DNA from: Enterobacter asburiae
GTDB taxonomy: Bacteria > Pseudomonadota > Gammaproteobacteria > Enterobacterales > Enterobacteriaceae
Length of the DNA: 64,000 bases
Direction: 5' to 3'
Assembly (NCBI GenBank): GCA_011754535.1
Contig: JAAQVN010000001.1
Coordinates: 3,224,001-3,288,000, forward strand
Below, one piece after another: positions 19,273 to 31,602 of the stretch (position 1 is the stretch's first letter; every line of letters begins with the position of its first letter). The notes beneath the pieces were generated by a model. That model was not told the origin of the DNA. It saw only the letters and a program-made list of their open reading frames with translations, and searched no databases. The translations under genes were made by a program, and so were the position numbers.

Positions 19273-20205
19273 TTATTTTGACTGTATAACCCGCGCAATA
19301 TCAGCCGACGTTTGCAGCGTACGGATCTCCTGAAATAACCCCAGCGCTTCGCTGTACTCTTTGCGTAAATAACTCAGCCACTGTTTAATTCGCGCGACGT
19401 GATACAAACCGGTGTCGCCCTGCTTTTCCAGACTGCTGTATTTTTGCAGCAGCGTGACGACGTCTGCCCACGGCATCCGCGGCTCGTTATATTTCACTAC
19501 ACGGCTGAGGTTCGGCACGTTCAGCGCACCGCGGCCAATCATCACCGCATCACAGCCGGTAGCGTTCAGGCATGCCTGCGCGCTCTCGTAATCCCAGATT
19601 TCACCATTGGCGATCACCGGAATGGTGAGGCGTTTGCGGATCTCACCGATCGCCTGCCAGTTAATGCGCTCGGCTTTGTAGCCATCGTCTTTGGTGCGGC
19701 CATGCACCACCAGCTCGGTGGCCCCGGCCTGCTGCACCGCATCGGCGATTTCAAACTGCCGCGCGTCGCTGTCCCACCCCAGACGCACCTTAACCGTCAC
19801 CGGCAAATGCGAAGGCACGGCCTCACGCATCGCCTTCGCGCCGCGGTAAATCAGCTCAGGATCTTTCAGCAAGGTCGCCCCGCCGCCGCTGCCGTTGACC
19901 AGCTTCGACGGACAGCCGCAGTTGAGATCCACCCCGTAAGAGCCCAGCTCAACCGCGCGGGCAGCGTTTTCCGCCAGCCACTCAGGATACTGGCCGAGCA
20001 GCTGAATACGCACCAGCGTGCCGGAAGAGGTCCGGCTCTGGTTGTGCAGCTCGGGGCACAGGCGGTAGAAGGATTTTACCGGCAACAGCATATCGACCAC
20101 GCGCAGAAACTCCGTCACGCAGAGATCGTAATCGTTCACCTCGGTCAGAAGCTCGCGCACGAGGGAGTCGAGCACGCCTTCCATTGGAGCCAGTAAAACA
20201 CGCAT
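19273..20205 (-). CDS. dusC: tRNA-dihydrouridine(16) synthase DusC
   Basis: FMN- and NADPH-dependent enzyme reducing U16 of tRNA. It has 310 residues (E. coli 315). The TIM-barrel begins [13 protein letters not shown]. The active-site cysteine is in [10 protein letters not shown] (about residue 98), and the FMN-phosphate loop is in [10 protein letters not shown] and MIGRGAL. The C-terminal helical tRNA-binding domain is present. Confidence 0.96.
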   Translation of the reverse strand: MRVLLAPMEGVLDSLVRELLTEVNDYDLCVTEFLRVVDMLLPVKSFYRLCPELHNQSRTSSGTLVRIQLLGQYPEWLAENAARAVELGSYGVDLNCGCPSKLVNGSGGGATLLKDPELIYRGAKAMREAVPSHLPVTVKVRLGWDSDARQFEIADAVQQAGATELVVHGRTKDDGYKAERINWQAIGEIRKRLTIPVIANGEIWDYESAQACLNATGCDAVMIGRGALNVPNLSRVVKYNEPRMPWADVVTLLQKYSSLEKQGDTGLYHVARIKQWLSYLRKEYSEALGLFQEIRTLQTSADIARVIQSK

Positions 20206-20246
20206 AGCAGTACCTGTGAAAAAAGACGCGCTATAGTAGCCGCTCT

Positions 20247-21044
20247 CTATATCGCTGGGAAGCGCTTCTGTTCAGGGAGAAAGTCGGCCGGCGTTGCCCC
20301 GACAATGGCGCGAAACGCCGCCGCAAATGCCGCCTGCCCGGAAAATCCCAGCATCCAGGCCACCTGCTTAACCGGGTATCCGTTGGCGAGCAGGTCCAGC
20401 GAGGCACAAATCCTTGCGCGCTGTCGCCAGGCCCGGAAGCTAAAGCCTGTATCTTTGATAAACGCGCGTGAAAATGTGCGTTCAGACATCGCGGCCTGTT
20501 CCGCCAGACTTTCCATAGAAACATCCCAGAGATTGTTGGCAATGATGTCACAGGCAACGCGATGTAACCGCTCATCAACGGGCATCGGTAATTCGGCCGA
20601 AATCTGCTGTGCCTCGCTGAGGATGTCGAGCAGCAAAACGGCCATGCTGCGCTGACTGGCTGGCCGGTATTGCGCACTGAACAGCCCGGCAATCAGCTCT
20701 TTGAACAACGATGTCGCCATAATCACGTGAACCTCTTCTTTCCGTGTAAAAGGCTCGCATTGCGATATCAGCGCGGGGCTAAACCAGACTGCGCGGAGCT
20801 CCGTGGTGGATAACACGCTGTAGGTGTGTTCCTGAAAGGGAGGGATCCACAGCGCGCGCTGAGGCGGTATGACCCAACGCTTATTGCCAGTTTCGACCAG
20901 CATCACCCCTTTGATGGCAAACAAAAGTTGCCCCTGTGAATGCCGGTGAGGGGGATCCACTTCGCCGCGCGTATAACTAATTGCCCCTCTGGACCATCCG
21001 ATGGCATCGTCGTGAATTGGCGTTTTATCGATAACGGTTGGCAT
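20247..21044 (-). CDS. AraC-family transcription regulator with cupin sensor domain
   Basis: A 265-residue regulator. The N-terminal cupin-like ligand domain includes [19 protein letters not shown] and [10 protein letters not shown]. The C-terminal double helix-turn-helix (about 165–260) contains the recognisable [10 protein letters not shown] and the second HTH around [21 protein letters not shown]. The ATG at 21044 follows a good GGGAGGAATGTGAG site. It is divergent from a glutamine-amidotransferase gene, its likely target. The inducer is unknown. Confidence 0.88.
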   Translation of the reverse strand: MPTVIDKTPIHDDAIGWSRGAISYTRGEVDPPHRHSQGQLLFAIKGVMLVETGNKRWVIPPQRALWIPPFQEHTYSVLSTTELRAVWFSPALISQCEPFTRKEEVHVIMATSLFKELIAGLFSAQYRPASQRSMAVLLLDILSEAQQISAELPMPVDERLHRVACDIIANNLWDVSMESLAEQAAMSERTFSRAFIKDTGFSFRAWRQRARICASLDLLANGYPVKQVAWMLGFSGQAAFAAAFRAIVGATPADFLPEQKRFPAI

Positions 21045-21103
21045 CTCACATTCCTCCCTTCCTCTTATGATGCTGCTTGTACACGTAACCGGAGAGAGAC
21101 GCA

Positions 21104-21814
21104 ATGCACATTCATTTTATCATTCATGAACATTTCGAAGCGCCAGGCGCCTATGAAATCTGGGGGAAAAATCGCGGCTGTAGCCTGAGCTACTCCAGAG
21201 TTTATCAGGGCGATCCGTTACCCGAAGACCTGGAGAGCACAGACTTGCTTATCATCATGGGAGGCCCGCAGTCACCTGCCACCACGCTTGAGGAGTGCCC
21301 CTGGTTTGATGCGCAGGCGGAAATGCGACTCATCGGCCGCGCAATAGGGGCGGGTAAAACGGTGATTGGCGTTTGTCTGGGCTCGCAGCTTATCGGTGAA
21401 GCGCTGGGCGCAGGGTTTTGCCAAAGCCCGAAAAAAGAGATCGGTAAATTTCCCGTCAGGCTCACAGATGCAGGCAAGGCGAACCCGCTGTTTGAGAATT
21501 TTGGCCTCGAGCTGAGCGTCGGTCACTGGCATAACGACATGCCAGGGTTGACGCCACAGGCTAAGGTGCTCGCTTACAGCGAGGGCTGTCCCCGTCAGAT
21601 CGTGCAATATGGCGAACGGGTTTACGGTTTTCAGTGCCATATGGAACTGACGGCGGAGATCGTTGAGTTGCTGATTGAACATTCGCAGAACGATCTCCGC
21701 CGTGCGGATGAATTTCGTTTTGTCGAAACGGCGGAAAAACTACGCTCGCATGATTATCGCGAAATGAATCAGGTGCTGTTTTCTTTTCTCGATAAACTGA
21801 CCGCCCTGCGCTGA
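21104..21814 (+). CDS. Class I glutamine amidotransferase-like protein
   Basis: A 236-residue cytoplasmic protein of the GATase-1 family, similar in build to GuaA-like stand-alone amidotransferases. The nucleophile elbow is VCLGSQLIGEALG, and the catalytic His is in GFQCHMELT followed by a Glu two residues on. It starts 59 bp from the divergent AraC gene, suggesting a regulated pair. The ammonia or glutamyl acceptor is not identifiable. Confidence 0.87.
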   Translation: MHIHFIIHEHFEAPGAYEIWGKNRGCSLSYSRVYQGDPLPEDLESTDLLIIMGGPQSPATTLEECPWFDAQAEMRLIGRAIGAGKTVIGVCLGSQLIGEALGAGFCQSPKKEIGKFPVRLTDAGKANPLFENFGLELSVGHWHNDMPGLTPQAKVLAYSEGCPRQIVQYGERVYGFQCHMELTAEIVELLIEHSQNDLRRADEFRFVETAEKLRSHDYREMNQVLFSFLDKLTALR

Positions 21815-21962
21815 TGCATTCTCTGGCTCGTCACTTCGCCACCGCACTCCCTTTCCTCTAAACTGTAGCCTGCCCCTGTGCGGTGATACCGGACGTTCCA
21901 TTCCGGAATGTCTGGTATGCTCAAATTTCATGATGTGATCCGTGGCACATTTTTAGGTTTAA

Positions 21963-23085
<1,123 letters not shown>

Positions 23086-23086
<1 letters not shown>

Positions 23087-23156
23087 AATTTGCGATGCGT
23101 CGCGCAAATTTCATTTTGATTTCATAAGTTGCATACATAATGAGAAGTGGATCACA
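23086..23156 (+). promoter_or_regulatory. cdd control region: CytR-type inverted repeat and CRP site
   Basis: An inverted repeat AAATTTGCG/CGCAAATTT (23086–23111) overlaps the yohK stop, and a close CRP match TGAGAAGTGGATCACA lies at 23141–23156. E. coli cdd has the same arrangement and is controlled by CRP and CytR. The function of the left repeat is by analogy. Confidence 0.7.
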
Positions 23157-23215
23157 TATAAAGCCCTGACGGCTCCGTAAACTACCGATCCATTAACCTT
23201 TATGAGGCAAACGCC

Positions 23216-24100
23216 ATGCACCCACGTTTTCAAGCTGCTTTCGCCCAGCTTGCAGAGAATTTGCAGTCAGCCCTTGCTCCCGTTCTGGCAGATGCACACT
23301 TCCCCGCCCTGCTGACCGCGGAGCAGGTCACGGTGCTGAAACAGGCAACGGGACTGGACGAAGACGCGCTGGCTTTCGCACTGCTTCCCCTGGCTGCCGC
23401 CTGCGCGCGGGCCGATCTCTCCCACTTTAACGTCGGGGCCATTGCGCGCGGCGTCAGCGGCACCTGGTACTTCGGCGGCAATATGGAGTTCCTGGGCGCG
23501 ACCATGCAGCAGACCGTTCACGCCGAGCAGAGCGCCATCAGCCACGCCTGGCTGCGCGGTGAGAAAGCCCTGAGCGCCATTACCGTTAACTACACCCCCT
23601 GCGGCCACTGCCGTCAGTTTATGAACGAGCTGAACAGCGGGCTGCAGCTGCGCATCAACCTGCCGGGACGCGCGCCGCACACGCTGGGCGATTACCTGCC
23701 TGACGCCTTTGGCCCGAAAGATCTGGAGATCAAAACGTTGCTGATGGACGAGCAGGATCACGGTTTCGCCCTGTCCGGCGATGACCTGAACCAGGCGGCC
23801 ATTCGCGCGGCGAACAAAAGCCACACGCCTTACAGCAAGTCCCCGAGCGGCGTGGCGCTGCAGTGCCGCGACGGCCGTATCTTCACCGGCAGCTATGCGG
23901 AAAACGCCGCGTTTAACCCAACGCTGCCGCCGCTGCAGGGCGCGCTCAACCTGCTGAGCCTGAACGGCTACGATTATCCGGACATTCAGCGCGCCATTCT
24001 GGCCGAAAAAGCCGATGCGCCACTGATCCAGTGGGATGCCACCGCCGCGACGCTCAAGGCGTTAGGCTGCACGACGATCGACCGCGTCCTGCTGGCATAA
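23216..24100 (+). CDS. cdd: Cytidine deaminase
   Basis: Deaminates cytidine and deoxycytidine to uridines for pyrimidine salvage. It has 294 residues, the two-domain dimeric type of enterobacteria. Zinc and proton-shuttle residues are in VHAEQSA and TPCGHCRQF. The C-terminal half is the inactive duplicated domain. An AGG-containing site precedes the ATG. Confidence 0.97.
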   Translation: MHPRFQAAFAQLAENLQSALAPVLADAHFPALLTAEQVTVLKQATGLDEDALAFALLPLAAACARADLSHFNVGAIARGVSGTWYFGGNMEFLGATMQQTVHAEQSAISHAWLRGEKALSAITVNYTPCGHCRQFMNELNSGLQLRINLPGRAPHTLGDYLPDAFGPKDLEIKTLLMDEQDHGFALSGDDLNQAAIRAANKSHTPYSKSPSGVALQCRDGRIFTGSYAENAAFNPTLPPLQGALNLLSLNGYDYPDIQRAILAEKADAPLIQWDATAATLKALGCTTIDRVLLA

Positions 24101-24190
24101 ACCTTCCGGCGGACAGAAATGTCCGCCACGTTGCTGAAAAACCCCTCAGTTGAGTCGCTGTTTCTTGCGCTAACCAGGCGGGTAAAGTAG

Positions 24191-24946
<756 letters not shown>

Positions 24947-25048
24947 CCCGCCTTTATACTTTCTTTACGCCGGGCCTGACGCTTTTTATCCCCCCTTTAC
25001 GCCGCCCCCTTTATGCTGAGTTCACTGCCGCTACGGCTTCATTGAAGA

Positions 25049-26455
25049 ATGACTATGAACTCGATAATGAATGCGTTTTTCCTGAAAAGTCTCCGTCCCT
25101 ATTTTAACTTTCCCGGTTTATCGCTTCCTGGCGCACTCAATTCCGGCCTTTGGCTTGATGAAAAAATTGACGCGCTGCAGCACAACGTTTCGGTCGAAGT
25201 CGCGGATTATCTCGAACGTTACCCGCAGACGAAACATATTGACGTTTACCTGAACGATATCAACGGCATTATGCGCGGCAAGCGGCTCCCGGTAGAGAGC
25301 ATGCTGGCGCTGGAAAAAGGCTGTTACTTCCCCCTCTCCGTCTACTCTATGGATCAGAAAGGAAAAATCGCCGCCCCGCTTCATGATGAACCGGACCGAC
25401 TCTGCCTCCCCGTCGCCGGTTCCCTGCGCCCCTGCCCGCAGGATCCGCAGCACAACGCGCAGATCCTGCTGACGATGCAAGACAGCGACGATAAACCCTG
25501 CCCGCTGGAGCCACGAGTCATCCTGCAGAACGTCCTGTCCCGCTTCCACCAGCACGGGCTCTATCCAGTGATTGCTCCGGAAATCGAATTCTATCTGACG
25601 GGACAACGCGATCGGGATCCGCAAAATCAGGGGTGTTTTCATATGGATACCTCAACAACCCATGCGGCACTGTTTGACGAGCTGGAACAGTTGGCGCACC
25701 TTCAGCGCATCCCGCTGTCCGGGATCGTGGCGGAAGCCGAATCCGGTCAGTACGAATTAAACCTGAAGCATAGCCATCGCGTCATTGAGGTCTGCGATAA
25801 CGTGCTTGCCCTGCGCCGAATGACCCGTTACGTAGCCGAAAAGCACGGCCTGCAGGCCAACTTTATGGCTAAGCCTTTCAGCCAGCTGTCCGGCAGCGGT
25901 TTACACTTCCATTTCAGCCTGAATAACAGTCGCGGCGAAAACGTTTTTGCTTCTCCGGTGAACGCGCTTAACAGCATGATGCGTTTGTGCATCGCAGGGC
26001 AGCTGGCGCTGATGCCCGCCTCTATCGCCATCCTTGCGCCGGGCGTCAACGCGTTTCGTCGCCTGCGTAAAAACCTGACGGAACCCGTCTTTAACTCCTG
26101 GGGTTATAACACCCGCTCCGCCGCATTGCGTATTCCCTGCTCGGAGGACAGCAACCGCCGCATTGAGTACCGGCTGGCCGGGGCGGATGCCAATCCCTAT
26201 CTGGTCGCCGCCACGATCCTGACCGGCATGCTGTACGGGCTGGAAAATATCGACGAGGACGATTTGCCTGAACCGCAGCATGATGAACCCGCGCTGCCGC
26301 TGTTTCAGCAGGAAGCAATCGAGACATTTTCCCGCTGTCAGTACCTCACCGACAGCCTGGGTGACGCCTTTTGCGAACAGTGGGTGGCCTGTAAGCTTTC
26401 AGAGCTCGACTGGTTTGAGAGCATTGTGACCCGCGAAGAGTCACATCTGGCGTAG
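25049..26455 (+). CDS. Glutamine-synthetase-family protein (PuuA-like)
   Basis: A 468-residue enzyme of the glutamine synthetase fold. The beta-grasp N-terminal domain contains YLNDINGIMRGKRL. The catalytic domain has EIEFYL, AESGQYELNL, GSGLHFHFSL and RRIEYRLAGADANPYL, matching the metal- and ATP-binding strands of gamma-glutamylamine ligases such as PuuA. It probably joins glutamate to an amine. No puu genes are adjacent. It stands between sanA and the mgl operon, where E. coli has yeiS/preTA. Two closely spaced ATGs (25049, 25055) are possible starts. Confidence 0.85.
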   Translation: MTMNSIMNAFFLKSLRPYFNFPGLSLPGALNSGLWLDEKIDALQHNVSVEVADYLERYPQTKHIDVYLNDINGIMRGKRLPVESMLALEKGCYFPLSVYSMDQKGKIAAPLHDEPDRLCLPVAGSLRPCPQDPQHNAQILLTMQDSDDKPCPLEPRVILQNVLSRFHQHGLYPVIAPEIEFYLTGQRDRDPQNQGCFHMDTSTTHAALFDELEQLAHLQRIPLSGIVAEAESGQYELNLKHSHRVIEVCDNVLALRRMTRYVAEKHGLQANFMAKPFSQLSGSGLHFHFSLNNSRGENVFASPVNALNSMMRLCIAGQLALMPASIAILAPGVNAFRRLRKNLTEPVFNSWGYNTRSAALRIPCSEDSNRRIEYRLAGADANPYLVAATILTGMLYGLENIDEDDLPEPQHDEPALPLFQQEAIETFSRCQYLTDSLGDAFCEQWVACKLSELDWFESIVTREESHLA

Positions 26456-26460
26456 GGCAT

Positions 26461-26485
26461 AAAAAAGCCCGCTCGGTGAGCGGGC
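26461..26485 (-). terminator. Terminator of the mgl operon
   Basis: Stem GCCCGCTC/GAGCGGGC with a short loop, followed on the minus strand by six T; 20 bp after the mglC stop. It also lies just after the convergent glutamine-synthetase-like gene. Confidence 0.88.
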
Positions 26486-26504
26486 CGCGTAACGCGAGGA
26501 GCAA

Positions 26505-27515
26505 TTACTTCTTGCGCGCGTACTTCAGTGAATCCAGCGCCACCGCGAAGATAATGATGGCGCCCTTGATGATGTACTGCCAGTAAGGGTTCACGCCGAT
26601 GTAGGTCAGGCCATAGTTGATGACGGTGAAGATGATCACACCGGTCACCACGCCAAGCACGGTACCCACACCGCCGCTGAACGAGACGCCGCCGACGACG
26701 CAGGCAGCAATTGCATCCAGCTCATACATGAAGCCAAGGTTGTTGGTTGCGGAGCCGATGCGGCCCGCTTCCAGCATTCCACCGAAGGCGTAGAACACAC
26801 CGGACAGCGCGTAAATCATCAGCAGGTTCAGGGCAACGTTTACGCCGGAGACTTTCGCCGCTTCCGGGTTACCGCCGATTGCGAAGATGTTTTTACCAAA
26901 ACGCGTTTTGTTCCACAGGATCCAGACGAACGCCACCGCAATCAGCGCATAGAAGGTGATATACGACAGGCGGAAGCTGCCCAGCGCGATAAACCCTTGC
27001 GTAAAGGTCGAGAAGCCGCTGTCAAAGCCCGAAATCGGTGACGCACCCACAAAGTCGTAGTAGAGGGAGTTGATGCCGTAAACGATGATCATCGTACCCA
27101 GGGTGGTGATAAATGGCGTCACGTTCAGGTAAGCGATGATGATACCGTTAATCAGGCCAATCACCGCCCCGATGGCGCAGACGATCAGAATCACCACGAA
27201 AATCGGCATGGTCGCCATTTCCGGGAACACCTTGTTGGCGTTTTCCATTGATTGCAGCAGGGTTGCCGCAATAACCGCCGCCAGGCCGACCTGACGGCCG
27301 GCAGACAGGTCCGTCCCCTGGGTGACGATAAGGCCCGCCACGCCCAGCGCGATGATGATACGCACGGAGGACTGGGTCAGAATGTTACTCAGGTTCAGCA
27401 GGCTTAAGAACGTAGGGTCCTGGAAAATAATAATGGCCAGCAGGACTAAAAGAACAACGTAAATACCGCCTTCTTTCAGGTAAGTGAGAAAACTTTTTTT
27501 ATTTAACGCACTCAT
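26505..27515 (-). CDS. mglC: Galactose/methyl-galactoside ABC permease MglC
   Basis: Inner-membrane permease of the high-affinity galactose importer MglBAC, 336 residues as in E. coli, with about ten hydrophobic segments of the BPD_transp_2 family (GTDLSAGRQVGLAAV, FAIGGNPEAAKVSGVNV). It is the last gene of the operon, 15 bp after mglA. Confidence 0.97.
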   Translation of the reverse strand: MSALNKKSFLTYLKEGGIYVVLLVLLAIIIFQDPTFLSLLNLSNILTQSSVRIIIALGVAGLIVTQGTDLSAGRQVGLAAVIAATLLQSMENANKVFPEMATMPIFVVILIVCAIGAVIGLINGIIIAYLNVTPFITTLGTMIIVYGINSLYYDFVGASPISGFDSGFSTFTQGFIALGSFRLSYITFYALIAVAFVWILWNKTRFGKNIFAIGGNPEAAKVSGVNVALNLLMIYALSGVFYAFGGMLEAGRIGSATNNLGFMYELDAIAACVVGGVSFSGGVGTVLGVVTGVIIFTVINYGLTYIGVNPYWQYIIKGAIIIFAVALDSLKYARKK

Positions 27516-27530
27516 GAGGAGCCCCTGATC

Positions 27531-29051
27531 TTAAAGGTGCAAAGACGCAAGACGCAAAATTTCGTTTTGCGTTGTCGTTTTGGTGTCAACAATACCGGCA
27601 ACGAGACCATTGCTCATAACCAGAATACGGTCCGTGATCCCTAACAGTTCCGGCATTTCGGAAGAAATAATTATGATCCCTTTATTCTTTTTGGCCAGCT
27701 CGGCAATCAGCTGATAAATTTCAAACTTCGCGCCGACGTCAATACCGCGGGTCGGTTCATCCAGCATCAGAATTTCTGGCTGGGTTAATAGCCAACGGCC
27801 GATAATGACTTTCTGCTGGTTACCGCCGGAAAGCGAACCAATTTGGGTACGGTGGCCCGGTGTTTTCACGCGCATGGAGTCAATTACCCATTGGGTATCG
27901 CTCTTCATGCGGGAGTTATCCAGCAGCCCGACTTTGTTTTTGTAATTACGGATATTAGAGATTAACGAGTTAAAGTTAATATCCAGATAAGCATAAATAC
28001 CGGTCGAACGACGCTCTTCCGTCACCAGCGCAAAACCGTTATTAATGGCTTCGTTGGCATTGTGGTTGTTAATTTTCTTCCCGTGCAGCGTGATGGTGCC
28101 TTCGGCTTTCTCGCGGATGCCAAACAGGGTTTCCACAATGTCGGTACGCTTTGCCCCCACCAGGCCGGCAATGCCCAGAATTTCGCCTTTGTGCAGGTCG
28201 AAAGAAACATCGCGAATGGACGGCTGACGCAACGAGGTCAGATTGCGCACTTCCAGGATCACTTCGCCCGGCCTGTTCTCTTTGTCCGGGAAGCGCTGGT
28301 TCAGAGAGCGGCCGACCATCATGGCGATGATCTTGTCCATGTCCAGCCCTTCCAGCGGCTGCGTTGCAATCCACTGGCCATCGCGCAGGATGGTAATTTC
28401 ATCGCACAGCTGGAAGATCTCTTCCATTTTATGCGAGATGTACACAATGCCGCAGCCGCGATCTTTCAGCTTACGAATAATGGTAAAAAGGTGGTTAACC
28501 TCTTTTTCCGTTAAAGACGAGGTGGGTTCGTCCATGATGACGATTTTCGCGTCGTAGGAGAACGCTTTGGCAATTTCGATCATCTGCATTTGAGAGACGG
28601 ATAATGTCCCCACGCGGGCGCGCGGATCGATATCAATATCCAGCTCATCAAAAATGGCTTTGGTGTCGCGATACATTTTGTCCTGATCGACAAAGACACC
28701 TTTGGTTGGGTAACGACCCAACCACATGTTATCCATCACCGAGCGTTGCAGTACCAGATTTAATTCCTGGTGAACCATTGAGATACCGTTTTCCAGTGCT
28801 TCTTTTGCTGAATGGAAATCGATCTCTTTCCCCTGAAAAAGAATGCTGCCAGAATCTTTTTGATAGATCCCAAAAAGACATTTTAATAATGTTGATTTAC
28901 CCGCACCGTTCTCTCCCATTAATGCATGAATAGAGTGAGGCCGGACTTTTAAATTAACATTATCGAGTGCCTTAACACCGGGAAATGACTTGTTAATACC
29001 GTTCATTTCCAACAAGTATTCACCGGTTGACTGAGTAGTTGTGCTGACCAT
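27531..29051 (-). CDS. mglA: Galactose/methyl-galactoside ABC ATPase MglA
   Basis: Cytoplasmic ATPase with two fused ABC domains, 506 residues as in E. coli. The first domain has [23 protein letters not shown] and [10 protein letters not shown]. The second has the degenerate Walker [10 protein letters not shown], then LSGGNQQK and [11 protein letters not shown], the usual asymmetry of sugar ABC ATPases. The start at 29051 gives [16 protein letters not shown]. Confidence 0.97.
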   Translation of the reverse strand: MVSTTTQSTGEYLLEMNGINKSFPGVKALDNVNLKVRPHSIHALMGENGAGKSTLLKCLFGIYQKDSGSILFQGKEIDFHSAKEALENGISMVHQELNLVLQRSVMDNMWLGRYPTKGVFVDQDKMYRDTKAIFDELDIDIDPRARVGTLSVSQMQMIEIAKAFSYDAKIVIMDEPTSSLTEKEVNHLFTIIRKLKDRGCGIVYISHKMEEIFQLCDEITILRDGQWIATQPLEGLDMDKIIAMMVGRSLNQRFPDKENRPGEVILEVRNLTSLRQPSIRDVSFDLHKGEILGIAGLVGAKRTDIVETLFGIREKAEGTITLHGKKINNHNANEAINNGFALVTEERRSTGIYAYLDINFNSLISNIRNYKNKVGLLDNSRMKSDTQWVIDSMRVKTPGHRTQIGSLSGGNQQKVIIGRWLLTQPEILMLDEPTRGIDVGAKFEIYQLIAELAKKNKGIIIISSEMPELLGITDRILVMSNGLVAGIVDTKTTTQNEILRLASLHL

Positions 29052-29130
29052 AATTATACCTTGTTGGCCTCGCATATCGCGTTATAAAAGGGCGCAACAG
29101 GTTGCGCCCAGTGAAGACAATGTAGATTGC

Positions 29131-30129
29131 TTATTTACCGATAAACTCAGCCAGGTTGGACTGGTCTACGCCCACGTAAGGCACGCGAACGATTTTGTTG
29201 TCAATTTTCCAGCTGGTGCCATCCGCCGCGCCTTTACCATCGGCGAGGTTTTTCGCCAGATCGAAGGTCGCTTTCGCCTGGTTGTTGGCATCGTTCAGAA
29301 CGGTACCGGCCATCGCGCCAGATTTAACCAGCGCCAGCGCTTCTGGCAGAGCATCCACTCCAAATACCGGGATGGAAGATTTATTGTGGGCTTTGAGCGC
29401 TTCAATTGCACCCATTGCCATCGCATCGTTGTTGGCAATGACGACTTCGATTTTGTTCGCGTTCGGGCCGGACAGCCACGCGTCCATCTTATCTTTCGCC
29501 TGAGCGGTATCCCACATCGCGGTATCTAACGCCAGCTGCTGGGTTTTCAGGCCCTTGTCGTTCAGCTCTTTGATAACGTAAGTGGTACGGGCTTCAGCAT
29601 CCGGGTGGCCAGGCTCACCTTTCAGCAGCACGAACTGAATCTGACCGTCTTTGTTCAGGTCCCAGTTCGGGTTCGCCGCCCAGTGTTTCGCGATCAGATC
29701 GCCCTGAATAATGCCGGACTCTTTGGAGTCAGTACCGACGTAATACGCTTTGTCATAGCTGTCCAGCGCCTTACGGGAAGGTTCTTTGTTGAAGAAGACG
29801 ATTGGCACATTCTGGCCGCGCGCTTTCTCGATAACCGTGCCTGCTGCCGCCGGGTCAACCAGGTTGATCGCCAGAGCCTTAACGCCTTTTGCCAGCAGAA
29901 CGTCGATCTGATCGTTCTGTTTGGACTGGTCGTTCTGGGAGTCATTCATCAGCAGCTGTACGTCTGGCGCTGCTTTCGCATCTTTCTCAATCGCTTTACG
30001 CACAACAGACATGAAGTTGTCGTCGTATTTATAGATGGTCACACCAATACGGGTATCCGCAGCGTGCGCTGCTGCACCAAAAAGCATGCTTGCCATTACA
30101 GCAGACAGGGTCAACACCTTCTTATTCAT
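29131..30129 (-). CDS. mglB: Periplasmic galactose/glucose-binding protein MglB
   Basis: Periplasmic receptor for D-galactose and D-glucose, for uptake and for chemotaxis through Trg. It has 332 residues with a 23-residue signal peptide ending AAHA-AD. The mature protein starts [16 protein letters not shown]. The calcium loop (DLNKDGQIQ) is present. It is the first gene of mglBAC. Confidence 0.98.
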   Translation of the reverse strand: MNKKVLTLSAVMASMLFGAAAHAADTRIGVTIYKYDDNFMSVVRKAIEKDAKAAPDVQLLMNDSQNDQSKQNDQIDVLLAKGVKALAINLVDPAAAGTVIEKARGQNVPIVFFNKEPSRKALDSYDKAYYVGTDSKESGIIQGDLIAKHWAANPNWDLNKDGQIQFVLLKGEPGHPDAEARTTYVIKELNDKGLKTQQLALDTAMWDTAQAKDKMDAWLSGPNANKIEVVIANNDAMAMGAIEALKAHNKSSIPVFGVDALPEALALVKSGAMAGTVLNDANNQAKATFDLAKNLADGKGAADGTSWKIDNKIVRVPYVGVDQSNLAEFIGK

Positions 30130-30378
30130 GGTATCTCCGGTTTTTTTTATGCAGGGTAGTTCTTGTGAATAACGATCGGCAGGCAGGTGTTAATAAAACG
30201 TTACTGACAGCCGACGTTCACTTATAAAATTTCTATCTTCCGTGGTCGGTAACGCTCCAGAAATGCGTTTTATTCGTTGTTTGCGGCACATTGGCTATAG
30301 TGAAAGTGAATAATCACCGTTACATAGCGTTTCAGCCCCTAAAACGCTGACATCATAGTCAGCGCCTTGTTAAGATAC

Positions 30379-30412
30379 TGTGAATTTACTCACAGATTGA
30401 AAACGGTTACAT
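30379..30412 (-). promoter_or_regulatory. CRP site and Gal operator upstream of mglB
   Basis: A perfect CRP consensus TGTGAATTTACTCACA occupies 30379–30394 and is followed by a Gal-type operator, on the minus strand ATGTAACCGTTTTCAA (30397–30412). They lie about 250 bp before the mglB start in the galS–mglB gap. This arrangement fits catabolite activation and GalS/GalR repression of mglBAC. Confidence 0.8.
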
Positions 30413-30424
30413 CACCTGATGTAA

Positions 30425-31447
30425 TCAGTTAGTGATCGGAACCACAATTTGCCGGGCCGCGACGGAATGACGACGCACCAGCGTCGGCATGAAGCAGTGC
30501 GTTGCCCCTGGATCCAGCAGCCCTGCCGCTCCCTGTAGCGCCAGCTCGGTCGCCAGTTTCGCCATAGAAGCAATGGGATAGCGCACCGTGGTGAGCTGCG
30601 GGTCGGTGTAACGGGCAATCGGAATATCATCGAAACCAATCAATGACAAATGCTGTGGCACCGCAATGCCGTTATCCTTCAGCGCAGTCAGCGCGCCCGC
30701 GGCCATGCTGTCGTTATAGGCAAACACCGCGGAAAGCTGCAGATTTCGGCCCAGCAATTCCACCATTGCCGCTTCACCGCCCTGCATGTCCGGCGTTCCG
30801 GTGCCGATCCAGCTTTCTGATGGCGTAATGCCGTGCTCTTTCAGGGCGTTTTGCCACCCCTCACGCCGCAATGCGTCATCTTCAATTTGATGGCTGGACG
30901 CCAGATAGCCGATCCGCTGATGGCCGTTATTGATCAGCATTTTGGTGGCCATCATGGCGCCGCTGACGTTATCCAGCCCGACACAGCGATGGGCATAGCC
31001 CGGGACGATGCGGTTGATCAGTACCATACCCGGGATCTGCTCCATAAACCCGGCCAGCTCTTCATCGCTTAAGGCTTTTGAGTGAACAATCAGAGCGTTG
31101 CAGCGCTGGCGGATCAGCACTTCAATCGCATAACGCTCCTTTTCCGCCTCGTGATAGCTGTTGCCAATCAGCACATATTTCTGATGCTGCTGGGCGACCA
31201 CATCGACCGCTTTTACCAGCGCACCGAAAAAGGCGTCCGAGACATCCATCACCACCACGCCGATGGTATCGCTGACCTGCGTTGCAAGCGCCTGGGCATT
31301 GGCATTTGGTCGGTATCCGAGCTGGGTCACGGCTTTCATTACGGTTTCACGGGTTTCAGGGCTGACCAGCGCGCTGTTGTTCAGCACGCGGGAGACGGTA
31401 GCCACAGAAACGCCCGCCAGACGGGCGACGTCACGAATGGTGATCAT
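30425..31447 (-). CDS. galS: LacI-family repressor GalS (isorepressor)
   Basis: Galactose/fucose-responsive repressor of the mgl and gal regulon. It has 340 residues. The LacI helix-turn-helix is at residues 1–50 ([21 protein letters not shown]) and the periplasmic-binding-protein-like sugar domain spans 60–330. The ATG at 31447 is the family start; upstream codons are not conserved. It is upstream of and codirectional with mglBAC. Confidence 0.95.
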   Translation of the reverse strand: MITIRDVARLAGVSVATVSRVLNNSALVSPETRETVMKAVTQLGYRPNANAQALATQVSDTIGVVVMDVSDAFFGALVKAVDVVAQQHQKYVLIGNSYHEAEKERYAIEVLIRQRCNALIVHSKALSDEELAGFMEQIPGMVLINRIVPGYAHRCVGLDNVSGAMMATKMLINNGHQRIGYLASSHQIEDDALRREGWQNALKEHGITPSESWIGTGTPDMQGGEAAMVELLGRNLQLSAVFAYNDSMAAGALTALKDNGIAVPQHLSLIGFDDIPIARYTDPQLTTVRYPIASMAKLATELALQGAAGLLDPGATHCFMPTLVRRHSVAARQIVVPITN

Positions 31448-31537
31448 ATTCACCATCCTTCAAAGGATTGCAGCAACTCACAGACACCCCCTGTGTTTAG
31501 CAAGGTGGCTATTTTGGCAGCGAGCGAAAGGGGACTA

Positions 31538-31572
31538 CGTGAAGAAGGTCACACTCATGAAAACGCTTACAT
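31538..31572 (-). promoter_or_regulatory. CRP site and Gal operator upstream of galS
   Basis: CGTGAAGAAGGTCACA (31538–31553) matches the CRP consensus in both half-sites, and ATGAAAACGCTTACAT (31557–31572) matches the Gal operator. They lie about 90–125 bp before galS, implying autoregulation and catabolite control as in E. coli. Confidence 0.75.
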
Positions 31573-31602
31573 CCGTTTTGTTAATGATTGTGATCCAGAT
31601 CG

